Shown: positions 24,927-32,901 of the stretch, piece by piece
Position numbering within the stretch: position 1 is the first letter of the stretch
Layout of the letters: each line of letters starts with the position of its first letter
Origin: Alphaproteobacteria bacterium
Lineage (GTDB): Bacteria > Pseudomonadota > Alphaproteobacteria > UBA828
DNA: 43,008 nucleotides
Assembly: GCA_022826665.1 (NCBI GenBank)
Contig: JAJDUK010000018.1
Coordinates: 1-43,008, forward strand
Reading direction: 5' to 3'
Translations under genes and position numbers: made by a program
Notes under the pieces: generated by a model
Databases searched by the model: none
Seen by the model: the letters and a program-made list of their open reading frames with translations, nothing else
What the model was told of the DNA's origin: nothing

Positions 24927-26417
24927 CTATTCCGCCGCCTGGGCGCGAAAGCCCTCGACCCAGCCGTAGTCGTGGCCGTCGCGGCCGCCCTCGCTGATGA
25001 CGCCGATACCCATGTATTTGAGCACGTTCTCCAGCGTCGGCGGGTCGATCTCGCCCGAATACATGCGGTCCACGATGGTCTCGTGGTCCTTGTAGCGCTC
25101 CGGGTCGGTATCGAAGATCCAGCGGCACACCTCGGTGCAGAAGTTGTAGCGCCGCTCGCCGTACTCGCGCTGGTAGGCGCGGGCGCCCCACTCCGGGCCC
25201 GGCCGGTGCGAGATCGGGATCTGGCACATGTTGCAGATGATCGGGATGCACTGCGGGTGCGTCTTCTCCTCGTGCCCCTGCAGCAGGTTGTTGGTGATGA
25301 CGTCCCAATAGCTGCCGTAGCTCTCGTTCCAGCCGGGGTATTTCTCCTCCAGCCATTCACGCTCCTTGGGTCCCACCGCGCCCGGCGGGTTCCACCACAC
25401 CGTCGGCCGCCACGACCAGATGCCGCCCTGCTGGCAGTGGTGGTGGTTGTCGATGTCGAGGAGGAAGATGTCCCAGTACCACGGCCGCTCCAGGCCGAGG
25501 TCCTGCACCTGCCGCTCCCACTGGTTGATCACCCACTCGTGCATGAACTCCTTGAAGGACATGTGCCGCTGCTCGAGCGGGATGTAGTAGTCCATCGGGA
25601 TGCCGACGGTGATCGAGAACAGCCGCCAGACGCGCCAGAGCGCGATGTCCATCGCCTGCTGCGCTTCCTTCTTGCGGCCGTTGCGGATCATGATCTCGAT
25701 GGTGGGCGTGCCGAGCTGGGCGTGACGGGCCTCGTCCGACTGGATGCTGGTAATCAGGTTGGCGAAGGTGTGGTCGCCCAGATTCGCAGCGTCGGTCGAA
25801 AGCCCGATCATCTGCAGGTTGGTGAGCGCGGTCTCGAAGGCGAAGGAGACCATCACCGAGGACGTGATGGCGTCCCGCGTCATCATGATGTCGTCCATCG
25901 CGTGACGGCCGCCCAAAACCGCCCAGTTCTTGGAATGCTGGGCCTCGTGGGCCCAGTCGTACTGGCGGTCGCGGTGGACCAGCTCGTGCGGGAAGAAGAG
26001 CTGCAGCTGGGTGTGCCGCAGCTCGTCCAGCATGCCGTAGACCGACATGTTGCGCATCGCGGGCGACGGGCCGAAGCGGGACATCCGCGCCTGGAACTGG
26101 CAGGCCTGATACTCGGTGAGCGCCACGGCGCCGTAGTGCAGCTTGAGCACGCAGGCCCAGCCCTCGTCGGCCTCGTCGTGGAACTTGGAGCGCGCCAGCG
26201 CCGCCTTCACCGAGTAGGCGGCCGAATCCTTCTCGCGCTGGATGTTCACGTACTCGCGGTAGGAGACCTTGTAGGGCTCGTCGAAGGTCTCCCACTCCTC
26301 GGTGGGAATGCCGTAGGGATCGCCCATCTCGGGCGGAAACAGCGCCTCCTGCGAGACGTAGGAGGGCGTCCAGTTGGTATCCCGCGCGATATCGTACCAT
26401 TCGGAGCGTTCGAGCAT
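24927..26417 (-). CDS. tmoA: Diiron hydroxylase alpha subunit (TmoA family)
   Basis: A 496-residue carboxylate-bridged diiron hydroxylase collinear with TmoA (500 residues). Predicted iron ligands are E102, E132, H135 (DELRH), E195 (FAFET), E229, H232 (DEARH), each two positions below the TmoA numbering I recall. The gate threonine equivalent is T199. The residue before the first ligand is T101 where TmoA has G103, a known regiospecificity position, so substrate range probably differs. Start at 26417 (MLERSEWYDI) has GGGAGG upstream and matches the family N-terminus. It would hydroxylate an aromatic or alkene. A beta subunit is normally essential for the (alpha-beta-gamma)2 core and is not found nearby. 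Confidence 0.92.
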   Translation of the reverse strand: MLERSEWYDIARDTNWTPSYVSQEALFPPEMGDPYGIPTEEWETFDEPYKVSYREYVNIQREKDSAAYSVKAALARSKFHDEADEGWACVLKLHYGAVALTEYQACQFQARMSRFGPSPAMRNMSVYGMLDELRHTQLQLFFPHELVHRDRQYDWAHEAQHSKNWAVLGGRHAMDDIMMTRDAITSSVMVSFAFETALTNLQMIGLSTDAANLGDHTFANLITSIQSDEARHAQLGTPTIEIMIRNGRKKEAQQAMDIALWRVWRLFSITVGIPMDYYIPLEQRHMSFKEFMHEWVINQWERQVQDLGLERPWYWDIFLLDIDNHHHCQQGGIWSWRPTVWWNPPGAVGPKEREWLEEKYPGWNESYGSYWDVITNNLLQGHEEKTHPQCIPIICNMCQIPISHRPGPEWGARAYQREYGERRYNFCTEVCRWIFDTDPERYKDHETIVDRMYSGEIDPPTLENVLKYMGIGVISEGGRDGHDYGWVEGFRAQAAE

Positions 26418-26855
26418 CGCCGGCCTCCCGCACGCTGACGATTCCGGGGCGCCGCGGCGCTTAGCCGCCGTCCCGGCCACGCCTGCCATTGTCATGTCAT
26501 CGCTGAGGAGACGCAAGCTCGCGACGGGTGCAGACCTCGCAATCCAGACGGGTGCGCCTGGATCGACGATGCCGGCCCGCGCTAAGGACATGGGACGCGA
26601 AACAAAAATTTGAGGCGAGACACGCCGGGATCAGGCGGGATGCGTGGGACAAGTTTGGGACTGCCGGACGGGCGGCCGCCGGCGCAGACGGCAACCCCTC
26701 GACCGGGACGCACCCCCTTGCCGACACCATCGCGCGCCGCTCGCCCTCGTTCCGCATGGCGCTATCATGGCGCGGCCGCCGCCCGCCGAGCACCGCACCA
26801 TGGTCCGGGGCATGAGGGAAACGCAGGCGGCGACGGCGGAACCGCCTGCACCCAC
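26418..26855. other. Gene-free upstream region of the monooxygenase operon
   Basis: 438 GC-rich bases without a convincing gene. GACGGGTGC is directly repeated at 26523-26531 and 26547-26555. A short A-rich patch lies at 26600-26612. No -24/-12 sigma-54 pattern was recognised. The region separates the lipoprotein gene end from the tmoA start and should contain the operon control. Confidence 0.4.
26488..26516 (-). promoter_or_regulatory. Candidate housekeeping-type promoter for tmoABCD
   Basis: On the minus strand TTGCGT (26516-26511) and GACAAT (26493-26488) are separated by exactly 17 bases, giving a leader of roughly 65 bases before the tmoA ATG. The direct repeat GACGGGTGC sits just upstream of the -35 box, a usual position for an activator site. 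Chance occurrence cannot be ruled out. Confidence 0.3.
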
Positions 26856-27551
26856 CTAGTTGGAGGAGCGGAGGGCGCCGAACACGCCCGCAAGGCCGTC
26901 GCGGGCGAAGGTGCCGGCGGCGCCTTCATGATCCGCGCCATAGAACGAGCCCTCTATGCCCGCGGCCCCGCTCCCGAACGCGCCGTTGTCCACGGCGAGC
27001 CCGTCCCAGGACATGTCTGCCTGGCTGTTGTCCAAGTTCGTGAAAGCGATATCGACGGTCAAGGCCGCGAAGTCGACCTCCAGCCGGGCGTCACCTTCCA
27101 CTGGCACGTAAGTCGTGACGGACATTCCGCCGGAGGTCATAACGTCTTCCGTCTCATAGGCGTGGACATCGCCGGTCCAGACGGCGCTCCCGCTGACTGG
27201 CGAGGTTCCGGACCGCGTGCCGTCCACCGTCGCGGTGACAGTCCCGTTGGTCTCGCTGGTCAAGTGCGCCCAAAAAGTTGTGTCGCCCGCGGGAGGACAA
27301 CCAATGGCCGTACACGTGGCATAGTCGTCTCTGAGGACTCCTCCCCATACCCCCCATTTGTAGAATTCCGCCGTGAAGGCATCTCCGGTGCCGTCGATCG
27401 GGACGGCTCGAAATTCGCCCGTGGTGCTCAGCGTGGTTTCGCTGGCAGGTTCAACCGGGTCCGTAGTCACCATCTCCTTGACACCACCACCGCCGCCACC
27501 GCAACCGGCAACGACCAACAACGCGCATCCCAGAACTGCCGTGCGTCTCAT
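26856..27551 (-). CDS. Surface lipoprotein, transferrin-binding-protein-like beta-barrel
   Basis: A 231-residue lipoprotein. Signal peptide with lipobox VAGC at about residues 14-17, followed by a run of six glycines. The body is Gly/Thr/Ser-rich beta sequence with GEFRAVP, SGSAVWTGDV and the closing motif IEGSFYGADHEGAAGTFARDGLAGVFGALR, which is the end of the eight-stranded barrel found in TbpB-like and factor-H-binding-like lipoproteins. Two cysteines (CTAIGC) lie near residue 80. Such proteins are often displayed by a Slam translocon; none is encoded here. GGGGAGAG precedes the ATG. It starts 43 bases after the transketolase C-terminal gene, so read-through is possible. Confidence 0.72.
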   Translation of the reverse strand: MRRTAVLGCALLVVAGCGGGGGGVKEMVTTDPVEPASETTLSTTGEFRAVPIDGTGDAFTAEFYKWGVWGGVLRDDYATCTAIGCPPAGDTTFWAHLTSETNGTVTATVDGTRSGTSPVSGSAVWTGDVHAYETEDVMTSGGMSVTTYVPVEGDARLEVDFAALTVDIAFTNLDNSQADMSWDGLAVDNGAFGSGAAGIEGSFYGADHEGAAGTFARDGLAGVFGALRSSN

Positions 27552-27594
27552 GTCCACTCTCCCCGCAAGTGGAAGCAGTTGTGGCGCAGCGCCC

Positions 27595-28575
27595 CTAGCC
27601 CAACAGGTCGAGGCAGGCGTCCACAATGTGCCGGGCGCTCATGCCGTAGCGCGCGCGAATGCGATTAGTCGGGCCGACGACAGCGAACTCGTCGGGCATG
27701 CCGACCATGCGCATGGGCGTCGGCCGCTTGACCGCCAGCAGCTCCGCCACCGCGCCGCCGAGCCCGCCGGTCAGATGATGCTCCTCGGCGGTGACGATGC
27801 CGCGCGTCTCCTCGGCGGCCGCGAGGATCGCCTCCTCGTCGAGCGGCTTGATCGTCGACATGTTGAGGACACGCGCGCCGATACCCTGCTCGGCGAGTTC
27901 CTTTGCCGCGTCCACGGCTGGCGCCACCAGGGCCCCGCAGGCGATCACGGCGACGTCCGAGCCCTCGGCGAGACACGTGGCCTTGCCCAGGCCGAACGGC
28001 GCATCGACGGGCGTCACCGGGGGCTCGGGCACGCGCCCGCCGAGGCGAATGTAGGCGGGGCCGTCGATGTCGTCGGTGGCGAGTGTCGCGTGCCAAGCCT
28101 CGTGGGAATCCGCCGGCACCACGACCGTCATGTTGGGCAGGCTCCGCATCAGCGCGAGGTCCTCCAGCGCATGATGCGTGCCGCCGGAGACCGCAAGCGA
28201 TACCCCGCTCGCCGCCGCACCGATCACCACGCGCTGATCGGCGTAGGCGACCTCGTTGCGGATCTGCTCCATGGAGCGCGCGGTGATGAAGGGCGCGTAG
28301 CCGCAGACGAAGGGGCGAAGCCCCGTGGTGGCGAGCCCCGCGGCCACGCCCATGGCGTTCTGCTCGGCGATGCCGACGTCGATGACCCGCGCGGGCGCGT
28401 GCTCGATGAAGCCCCTGAGCCCGATGAGGTCGAGGGTGTCGGCGCCGACCGCCACCACCCGCTCGTCGCGCCGGCCGAGCTCGGTCACGGCGAGGCCGAA
28501 GGCGAGCCGCGATTGATTGGCAGCCGCCTTGACCCAGGCGGGCTCGGTCCCGCTGCCCTGCTTGGGCGCGTTCAT
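27595..28575 (-). CDS. Transketolase, C-terminal subunit
   Basis: A 326-residue protein with the pyrimidine-binding and C-terminal domains of a split transketolase. Seen: RVVAVGADTLDLIG, RVIDVGIAEQNAMGVAAGLAT (catalytic Glu), the HHALEDLALMRSLPNM loop, and the C-terminal domain with LNMSTIKPLDEEAIL and VTAEEHHLTGGLGGAVAE. It pairs with the N-terminal half encoded immediately upstream, whose stop overlaps this ATG (ATGA). Split transketolases occur in pentose phosphate metabolism and in several secondary pathways; the sugar substrate is not determinable. Confidence 0.92.
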   Translation of the reverse strand: MNAPKQGSGTEPAWVKAAANQSRLAFGLAVTELGRRDERVVAVGADTLDLIGLRGFIEHAPARVIDVGIAEQNAMGVAAGLATTGLRPFVCGYAPFITARSMEQIRNEVAYADQRVVIGAAASGVSLAVSGGTHHALEDLALMRSLPNMTVVVPADSHEAWHATLATDDIDGPAYIRLGGRVPEPPVTPVDAPFGLGKATCLAEGSDVAVIACGALVAPAVDAAKELAEQGIGARVLNMSTIKPLDEEAILAAAEETRGIVTAEEHHLTGGLGGAVAELLAVKRPTPMRMVGMPDEFAVVGPTNRIRARYGMSARHIVDACLDLLG

Positions 28576-29402
28576 GCCGGCTCTCCCAGCTCGGCTATGG
28601 CCTTCTCGTAGACCTCGTCGCCCACCAAGTTGTTGTGCCAGAGATACGTATCCTCGGCGAAACTCGCGCCCTTGCCCTTGACCGTGTGGGCGATGAGCAG
28701 CGAGGGCTTATCGGGCGCGGCGGGCAGCGCGTCGAGAGCATCGACGATGGCCTCCATGTCGTGCCCGTCGCATTCGCGCACGGACCAGCCGAAGGCGCGC
28801 CACTTGTCGGCCAGCGGCTCCAGCCCCAGCATCTCGGCGACGTGGCCGCTCTGCTGCACCTTGTTGTAATCGAGGATGGCGGTGAGCCGGAGCGGCGCGA
28901 GGTGAGCTGCGGCCATCGCCGCCTCCCAGTTCGAGCCTTCCTGCAGCTCGCCGTCGCCCAGCATCACCACGGTGCGCCAATCCTTGCCCTGCAGCCTGGA
29001 CCCGAGCGCCATGCCGAGGCCGACGGAGAGGCCGTGGCCGAGGGCGCCGGTGCACATCTCGACACCAGGCACCTTGATGTCGGGGTGCATGCCGAATCGC
29101 GATTCGTAGGCGTAGAAGGTGTCGATGAACCCATCGTCCACGAAGCCCGCCTGGGCCAGCACCGCACCGAGCGCCGTGTTGGCGTGCCCCTTGGAGAGCA
29201 CGAAGCGGTCGCGCTCGGGCCAATCGGGCTCTTCGGGTCGGAGGTTGAGGTGGTGGAAGTAGAGCGCAGCCAGCAGGTCGGCCGCAGAGAGCGAGCCCCC
29301 CATGTGGCCGGAGCCCGCCGCATGCAGCGCCCGCCACGTGTTGCGCCGGATATCGAGCGCCTGCTCGCGGAGTGCGCGCAGCAGCGCCTCTCTGTTGCTC
29401 AC
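28572..29402 (-). CDS. Transketolase, N-terminal subunit
   Basis: A 276-residue thiamine-diphosphate-binding half of a split transketolase. Seen: HAAGSGHMGGSLSAADLLAALYF, RDRFVLSKGHANTALGAVLAQAG, TGALGHGLSVGLGMALG and the ThDP motif GDGELQEGSNWEA ending at LDYNKVQQSG. A GTG at 29402 with GAGGGAGG upstream is the best start; extending further gives an Arg/Ser-rich tail without family match. ATGA overlap with the C-terminal subunit gene ensures balanced synthesis. The 261 bases upstream hold a short GCGCA tandem tract (about 29519-29538) but no clear promoter. Confidence 0.92.
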   Translation of the reverse strand: MSNREALLRALREQALDIRRNTWRALHAAGSGHMGGSLSAADLLAALYFHHLNLRPEEPDWPERDRFVLSKGHANTALGAVLAQAGFVDDGFIDTFYAYESRFGMHPDIKVPGVEMCTGALGHGLSVGLGMALGSRLQGKDWRTVVMLGDGELQEGSNWEAAMAAAHLAPLRLTAILDYNKVQQSGHVAEMLGLEPLADKWRAFGWSVRECDGHDMEAIVDALDALPAAPDKPSLLIAHTVKGKGASFAEDTYLWHNNLVGDEVYEKAIAELGEPA

Positions 29403-29663
29403 CGTCCCGGCCTCCCTCTGGGTCTCCACGCAGCGCGACACGACACGCCCACCCTTGGGCGACGCGCTATGCACTCTCTTTACCACGGCGGATTGAAGCA
29501 ACCACCCCCACCTCACGCGCGCAGCGCAGCGCAGCGCGATTCCCCGTGCCTTGCCCACATCGCCACCGGCCCAACGGACAGATTGATTGGAGGATAGGCT
29601 GCTCGGAAAAACCCGAATGCACCTTAAACGAGCCGCCGGACATTTCGAATGGGCGTGGCCACC

Positions 29664-30308
29664 TCAGAGCTCAGGCCGGACGAAGCGAAACCCTCCCCGC
29701 AATCCGGCTATGTCGATGCTTCCCCAGCATCGGGCGGTCAACTGCGCGCCCCTCGGAGGGAAAGCCCCGTGTATTACCTTGATTCCCTTGGTCTCGAGAA
29801 ACTCGGCTACCGGCACGAAGTCGCGATCGGACGAGACCAGAACTGCGACATCGTAGTTGTCGACCCAGGCAAGGCTGATCATGTCCGTTGCCATGCGGAC
29901 ATCGACGCCCTTCTCCTCGGTGCCGCGCATATCGGCACCGCAAGCAGGACATTCGACCACTGCCGTATGGCAGGCGGGGCACGCGGGCGGCGAACGCCTC
30001 CTCTGACGCGGAACGATCGACACGCGCACGCCGGGAAATGTGTCCACCACTCTCGTAGCCCATCGGCGAAGTTTCCGGTCTGCTTCGCTGGCCGGGTCGT
30101 AGGAGCCGTAGAAATTCAGTCCTTGAAATTCACCTGTGGCGGCGGCGTCAACGACTGTCGCCGCGGCGCGAGAAAGTATCGGTCCAAGCCGAGACCAGTC
30201 TGTGCGGAACGCCTCGTCTGCATCCCGCATGGAGAGAGTGAAATTCCAGAAATCAACGAACACCCGCACGCGATGGCGGGGCCCTGGAGCTGGCTCGTCA
30301 TTGGGCAT
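29664..30308 (-). CDS. NYN-domain nuclease-like protein with zinc-ribbon insertion
   Basis: A 214-residue PIN-like NYN/LabA-type protein. Acidic catalytic candidates are D19 (FVDFWNF), D136 (EKGVDVRMATDM) and D161/D163 (VSSDRDFVPVAEF). Between the second and third conserved blocks a Cys4 zinc ribbon is inserted (C110, C113, C120, C123; CPAC twice), preceded by the basic stretch RQRRR, which may grip RNA. NYN proteins are RNases in known cases (human MARF1, yeast/metazoan relatives). Start at 30308 has only a weak GGA upstream, and a strong hairpin stands 19 bases before it. No operon partner. Confidence 0.82.
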   Translation of the reverse strand: MPNDEPAPGPRHRVRVFVDFWNFTLSMRDADEAFRTDWSRLGPILSRAAATVVDAAATGEFQGLNFYGSYDPASEADRKLRRWATRVVDTFPGVRVSIVPRQRRRSPPACPACHTAVVECPACGADMRGTEEKGVDVRMATDMISLAWVDNYDVAVLVSSDRDFVPVAEFLETKGIKVIHGAFPPRGAQLTARCWGSIDIAGLRGGFRFVRPEL

Positions 30309-30326
30309 CTTGGGATCCACAAAACA

Positions 30327-30349
30327 CAGGGACGCGCGAGGCGTCCCTG
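30327..30349 (-). promoter_or_regulatory. Hairpin in leader of the NYN nuclease gene
   Basis: A perfect 9-base-pair stem CAGGGACGC / GCGTCCCTG with a 5-base loop. On the minus strand it is followed by TGTGTTTTG and then, 19 bases from the stem, the NYN start codon. It could be an attenuator, an RNA-processing site or an intrinsic terminator of a short leader RNA. Confidence 0.5.
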
Positions 30350-30548
30350 GGGTGATGATAATCGGACTCCGTGTCTCCCTGTCTGGGCGGTAGTCCGATG
30401 GGTTATGTTGAAGCAAACCTATGCCTACAGGATAGGCTCTGCAAGCTGATTCGTGAGCCAGCGCATCGGGGCTTGTCACACCCGTTCGGGCCGGGGACGC
30501 AACGCACCCTAGTTCCGCTTACACCAAATTGCTCTTAGGCTTGCCGCC

Positions 30549-30947
30549 ATGAGCGGGGCGAAGATCCACGCGCCGAGCGCGGCGGACATCGAGTCGATCG
30601 CGGACCGGGAATACCGCCGCATTCCCGCCTTCATGCGCGAGAAGGTCGACCCGGTGATGATCCAGGTCGTGGACTTCCCCAGCGACGAGGTGCAGGAGGA
30701 GATGGAACTGGAGAGCCCCTACGAGCTGCTCGGCCTCTATCAGGGCGTCTCCCTCGACCAGAGCGGGGTCCACGACATCCGCGAGGATGTCGACCTGATC
30801 TTCCTCTACCGCCGGCCGCTGCTCGACTACTGGGTCGAGACCGGCAACAGCCTGGAGGACGTCGTCCGCCACGTGCTGATCCACGAGATCGGCCACCATT
30901 TCGGTCTCTCGGACGAGGACATGGAACGCATCGAGGAAACCGGATGA
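30549..30947 (+). CDS. Small zincin-like metallopeptidase
   Basis: A 132-residue predicted zinc peptidase. HEIGHHFGLSDED near the C-terminus supplies H112, E113, H116 and probably D122 in the HExxHxxGLxD pattern of the bacterial minimal zincins (DUF1025 / metallopeptidase family). Upstream the conserved LLGLYQGV and VDLIFLYRRPLLDYW are also typical. No signal peptide; cytoplasmic. Physiological substrate unknown. Convergent with thpR, with 30 bases between. Confidence 0.87.
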   Translation: MSGAKIHAPSAADIESIADREYRRIPAFMREKVDPVMIQVVDFPSDEVQEEMELESPYELLGLYQGVSLDQSGVHDIREDVDLIFLYRRPLLDYWVETGNSLEDVVRHVLIHEIGHHFGLSDEDMERIEETG

Positions 30948-30977
30948 CGCGGCGCGCGCCGGTGCCTCGGCCAACAA

Positions 30978-31529
30978 CTAGGTTTCCGCGCCCACCAGCG
31001 GGTAGCTCGCCTCGATCTCGTAATGTGCGCCGCCTGCGCCGAGATGGCTCGAGAAAAGCTCGAACGAGCGCACCGCGAACGGCCCGCTGTTGAACATGCC
31101 GTGGTAGGAGACGAAGTCTTGCATCCGGTGGGCCGGCACGCGCGCGGTGAGGCGCGCGAGGGTGACGTGGGGCGCGAAATTGCGGCCATCGGGCTCGAAT
31201 CCGAGGCTGGTGATGGTGGCCTCGGTGCGCTCGCGCAAGTGCGTGAGCGCCGGGTTCGGCACCACGCCAGCCCACACGATGCGGGCCCGCCCGCGCGGCG
31301 GGAAGTGCCCGACGCCATCCAGTCTCAGCGTGAAGGCCTCCGCCTCGATGTCCCCGAGCGCGTCCCCGATCTCGCGGAAGGCGGCGCCGTCGACCTCGCC
31401 GATGAAACGCAGCGTCAGGTGCATCTGCTCCGCGCTCTGCCAGCGCGCGCCGGGCAGTCCACCCCGCAGCCCCTCCATGCGGCGGCGGACGTCTTCCGGC
31501 AGCGCGAGCGCGACGAACAGGCGGATCAT
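30978..31529 (-). CDS. thpR: RNA 2',3'-cyclic phosphodiesterase (ThpR/LigT)
   Basis: A 183-residue 2H phosphoesterase. Both HxTx motifs are present: H37 in MHLTLRFIG and H121 in PHVTLARL. The opening MIRLFVALALPEDV is characteristic of ThpR. It hydrolyses 2',3'-cyclic phosphates on RNA ends. ATG at 31529; the tesA-like gene stop is 24 bases upstream on the same strand, so the two may be co-transcribed. Confidence 0.92.
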   Translation of the reverse strand: MIRLFVALALPEDVRRRMEGLRGGLPGARWQSAEQMHLTLRFIGEVDGAAFREIGDALGDIEAEAFTLRLDGVGHFPPRGRARIVWAGVVPNPALTHLRERTEATITSLGFEPDGRNFAPHVTLARLTARVPAHRMQDFVSYHGMFNSGPFAVRSFELFSSHLGAGGAHYEIEASYPLVGAET

Positions 31530-31553
31530 CGGGCAACTGCCCTCCCCTGCCTC

Positions 31554-32213
31554 TCAGCCGCCCTTGTGCCCGGCGATGATGGCCACCACATGGGGCAGAA
31601 TGCGCCGCACGATCTCGGCCACGCCGGCCGCGTTGGGATGGATACCGTCCGTCTGGTTGAGGTCGGGCTCCATGGCCACCCCCTCGAGGAAGAACGGATA
31701 GAACGCCACCCCATGCCTGGCGGCGAGGCGCTCATAGACGGCGTGGAACGCGGCTTCATAGTCGGGGCCGAAGTTGGCCGGCGCACGCATGCCGGCGAGC
31801 AGCGTCGCCGCACCGGAGTCGCGCACTTGCGTCAGGATCGCGTCGAGATTGGCCTCCATCTGCTCCGTCGGCAGTCCGCGCAGACCATCGTTGGCGCCGA
31901 GCTCGACGATCACGACCTCCGGCTCGTCGGCGAGCACCCAGTCGAGCCGCGCCAGCCCGCCGGCGCTGGTATCGCCCGAGACACCGGCGTCGATCACCTG
32001 CCAGGCGTGGCCCTTGGCCCTGAGCGCGGCCTCCAGGCGCGCCGGAAAGGCATCCTCGCGCGGCAATCCGAAGCCGGCGGTCAGGCTGTCGCCCAGCACG
32101 GCGATTCGGGGCTCCTCGGCGGCGCCCGTCACCGGGCCGAGCTGCAGGAGCCACGCGCACAAGGCGGCTCCGATCCATGACACGACGCGGCCGGGGGAGC
32201 GGCGGGATGACAT
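31554..32213 (-). CDS. tesA: GDSL-family esterase/thioesterase (TesA-like)
   Basis: A 219-residue periplasmic SGNH hydrolase. Signal peptide at about 1-31 (RR then WIGAALCAWLLQLG). Catalytic S43 in AVLGDSLTAGFG (block I), G79/N-containing VELGANDGLRG (block III) and the D189-x2-H192 pair in TDGIHPNAAG (block V). Same divergent arrangement with an ABC ATPase and FtsX-like permease as E. coli tesA-ybbAP. Its ATG shares the CATG tetranucleotide at 32211-32214 with the ATG of ybbA. No good ribosome site lies before it, so a GTG at codon 11 is possible but would shorten the signal peptide. Confidence 0.9.
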   Translation of the reverse strand: MSSRRSPGRVVSWIGAALCAWLLQLGPVTGAAEEPRIAVLGDSLTAGFGLPREDAFPARLEAALRAKGHAWQVIDAGVSGDTSAGGLARLDWVLADEPEVVIVELGANDGLRGLPTEQMEANLDAILTQVRDSGAATLLAGMRAPANFGPDYEAAFHAVYERLAARHGVAFYPFFLEGVAMEPDLNQTDGIHPNAAGVAEIVRRILPHVVAIIAGHKGG

Positions 32214-32895
32214 GAGCGATCCGGCGGTGGTGCTGGATGACGTGCACCTCACCCTGACCAGCAAGGCCGGGCCCGTCAATATCCTGCGGGGCGTCTCGCT
32301 CACCGCCGAGCGAAGCGAGAGCATCGCCGTGCTCGGGCCGTCGGGCGCCGGCAAGTCGACCCTGCTCGCGATCATCGCGGGCCTGGAACGGGCGGACCGG
32401 GGCCGCGTCGTCGTGAGCGGCACGGACATCGGCGGTCTGGGCGAGAGCGACCTCGCCGCCTTCAGGCGCAGCGCCGTCGGCATCGTGTTCCAGGCCTTCC
32501 ACCTGATCCCCACCATGACGGCGCTGGAGAATGTCGCGCTGCCCTTGGAACTCGGCAGCCACGGCGACCCCTTCGGCGCGGCGCGGGAGGCGCTGGAGAG
32601 CGTCGGCCTCGGCGAGCGCGTGCAGCATTACCCGAGCCAGCTCTCCGGCGGCGAGCAGCAGCGCGTCGCGCTTGCCCGGGCCTTCGTGCCGCAACCGGAC
32701 GTGCTGCTTGCCGACGAGCCCACCGGCAACCTCGACGGCGAGACCGGGGATGCGGTGATGAGCGAGCTTTTTCGTATGCGGGCCGTGGGAGGCTCGACGC
32801 TGATCCTGGTTACGCACGATCACGACCTCGCCGCGCGCTGCGACCGCATGGTGCATATCGCCGACGGGCGGATCGTGGCGCCCGCCGAGGGCTGA
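32212..32895 (+). CDS. ybbA: ABC transporter ATPase YbbA-like
   Basis: A 227-residue MacB/LolD-type ATPase. Walker [11 protein letters not shown]-loop [17 protein letters not shown], signature [14 protein letters not shown], Walker [12 protein letters not shown] with catalytic Glu, and H-loop VTHDHDLA, all intact. GGGGGAG about 15 bases and GGCGGG about 7 bases upstream act as ribosome site and lie inside the tesA coding region. The permease gene begins six bases after the stop. The YbbAP-TesA system is thought to extract hydrophobic molecules from the membrane for TesA to cleave. Confidence 0.92.
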   Translation: MSDPAVVLDDVHLTLTSKAGPVNILRGVSLTAERSESIAVLGPSGAGKSTLLAIIAGLERADRGRVVVSGTDIGGLGESDLAAFRRSAVGIVFQAFHLIPTMTALENVALPLELGSHGDPFGAAREALESVGLGERVQHYPSQLSGGEQQRVALARAFVPQPDVLLADEPTGNLDGETGDAVMSELFRMRAVGGSTLILVTHDHDLAARCDRMVHIADGRIVAPAEG

Positions 32896-32901
32896 TCCCC
32901 A

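Noticed and set aside
24624-26438. A 604-codon plus-strand frame opposite tmoA and tmoB
   Set aside because: Shadow frame; the minus strand holds complete diiron ligands and family-matching sequence.
26860-27550. Plus-strand protein in the 26610-27668 frame
   Set aside because: No start signals or domains; the minus strand encodes a lipoprotein with lipobox and barrel motifs.
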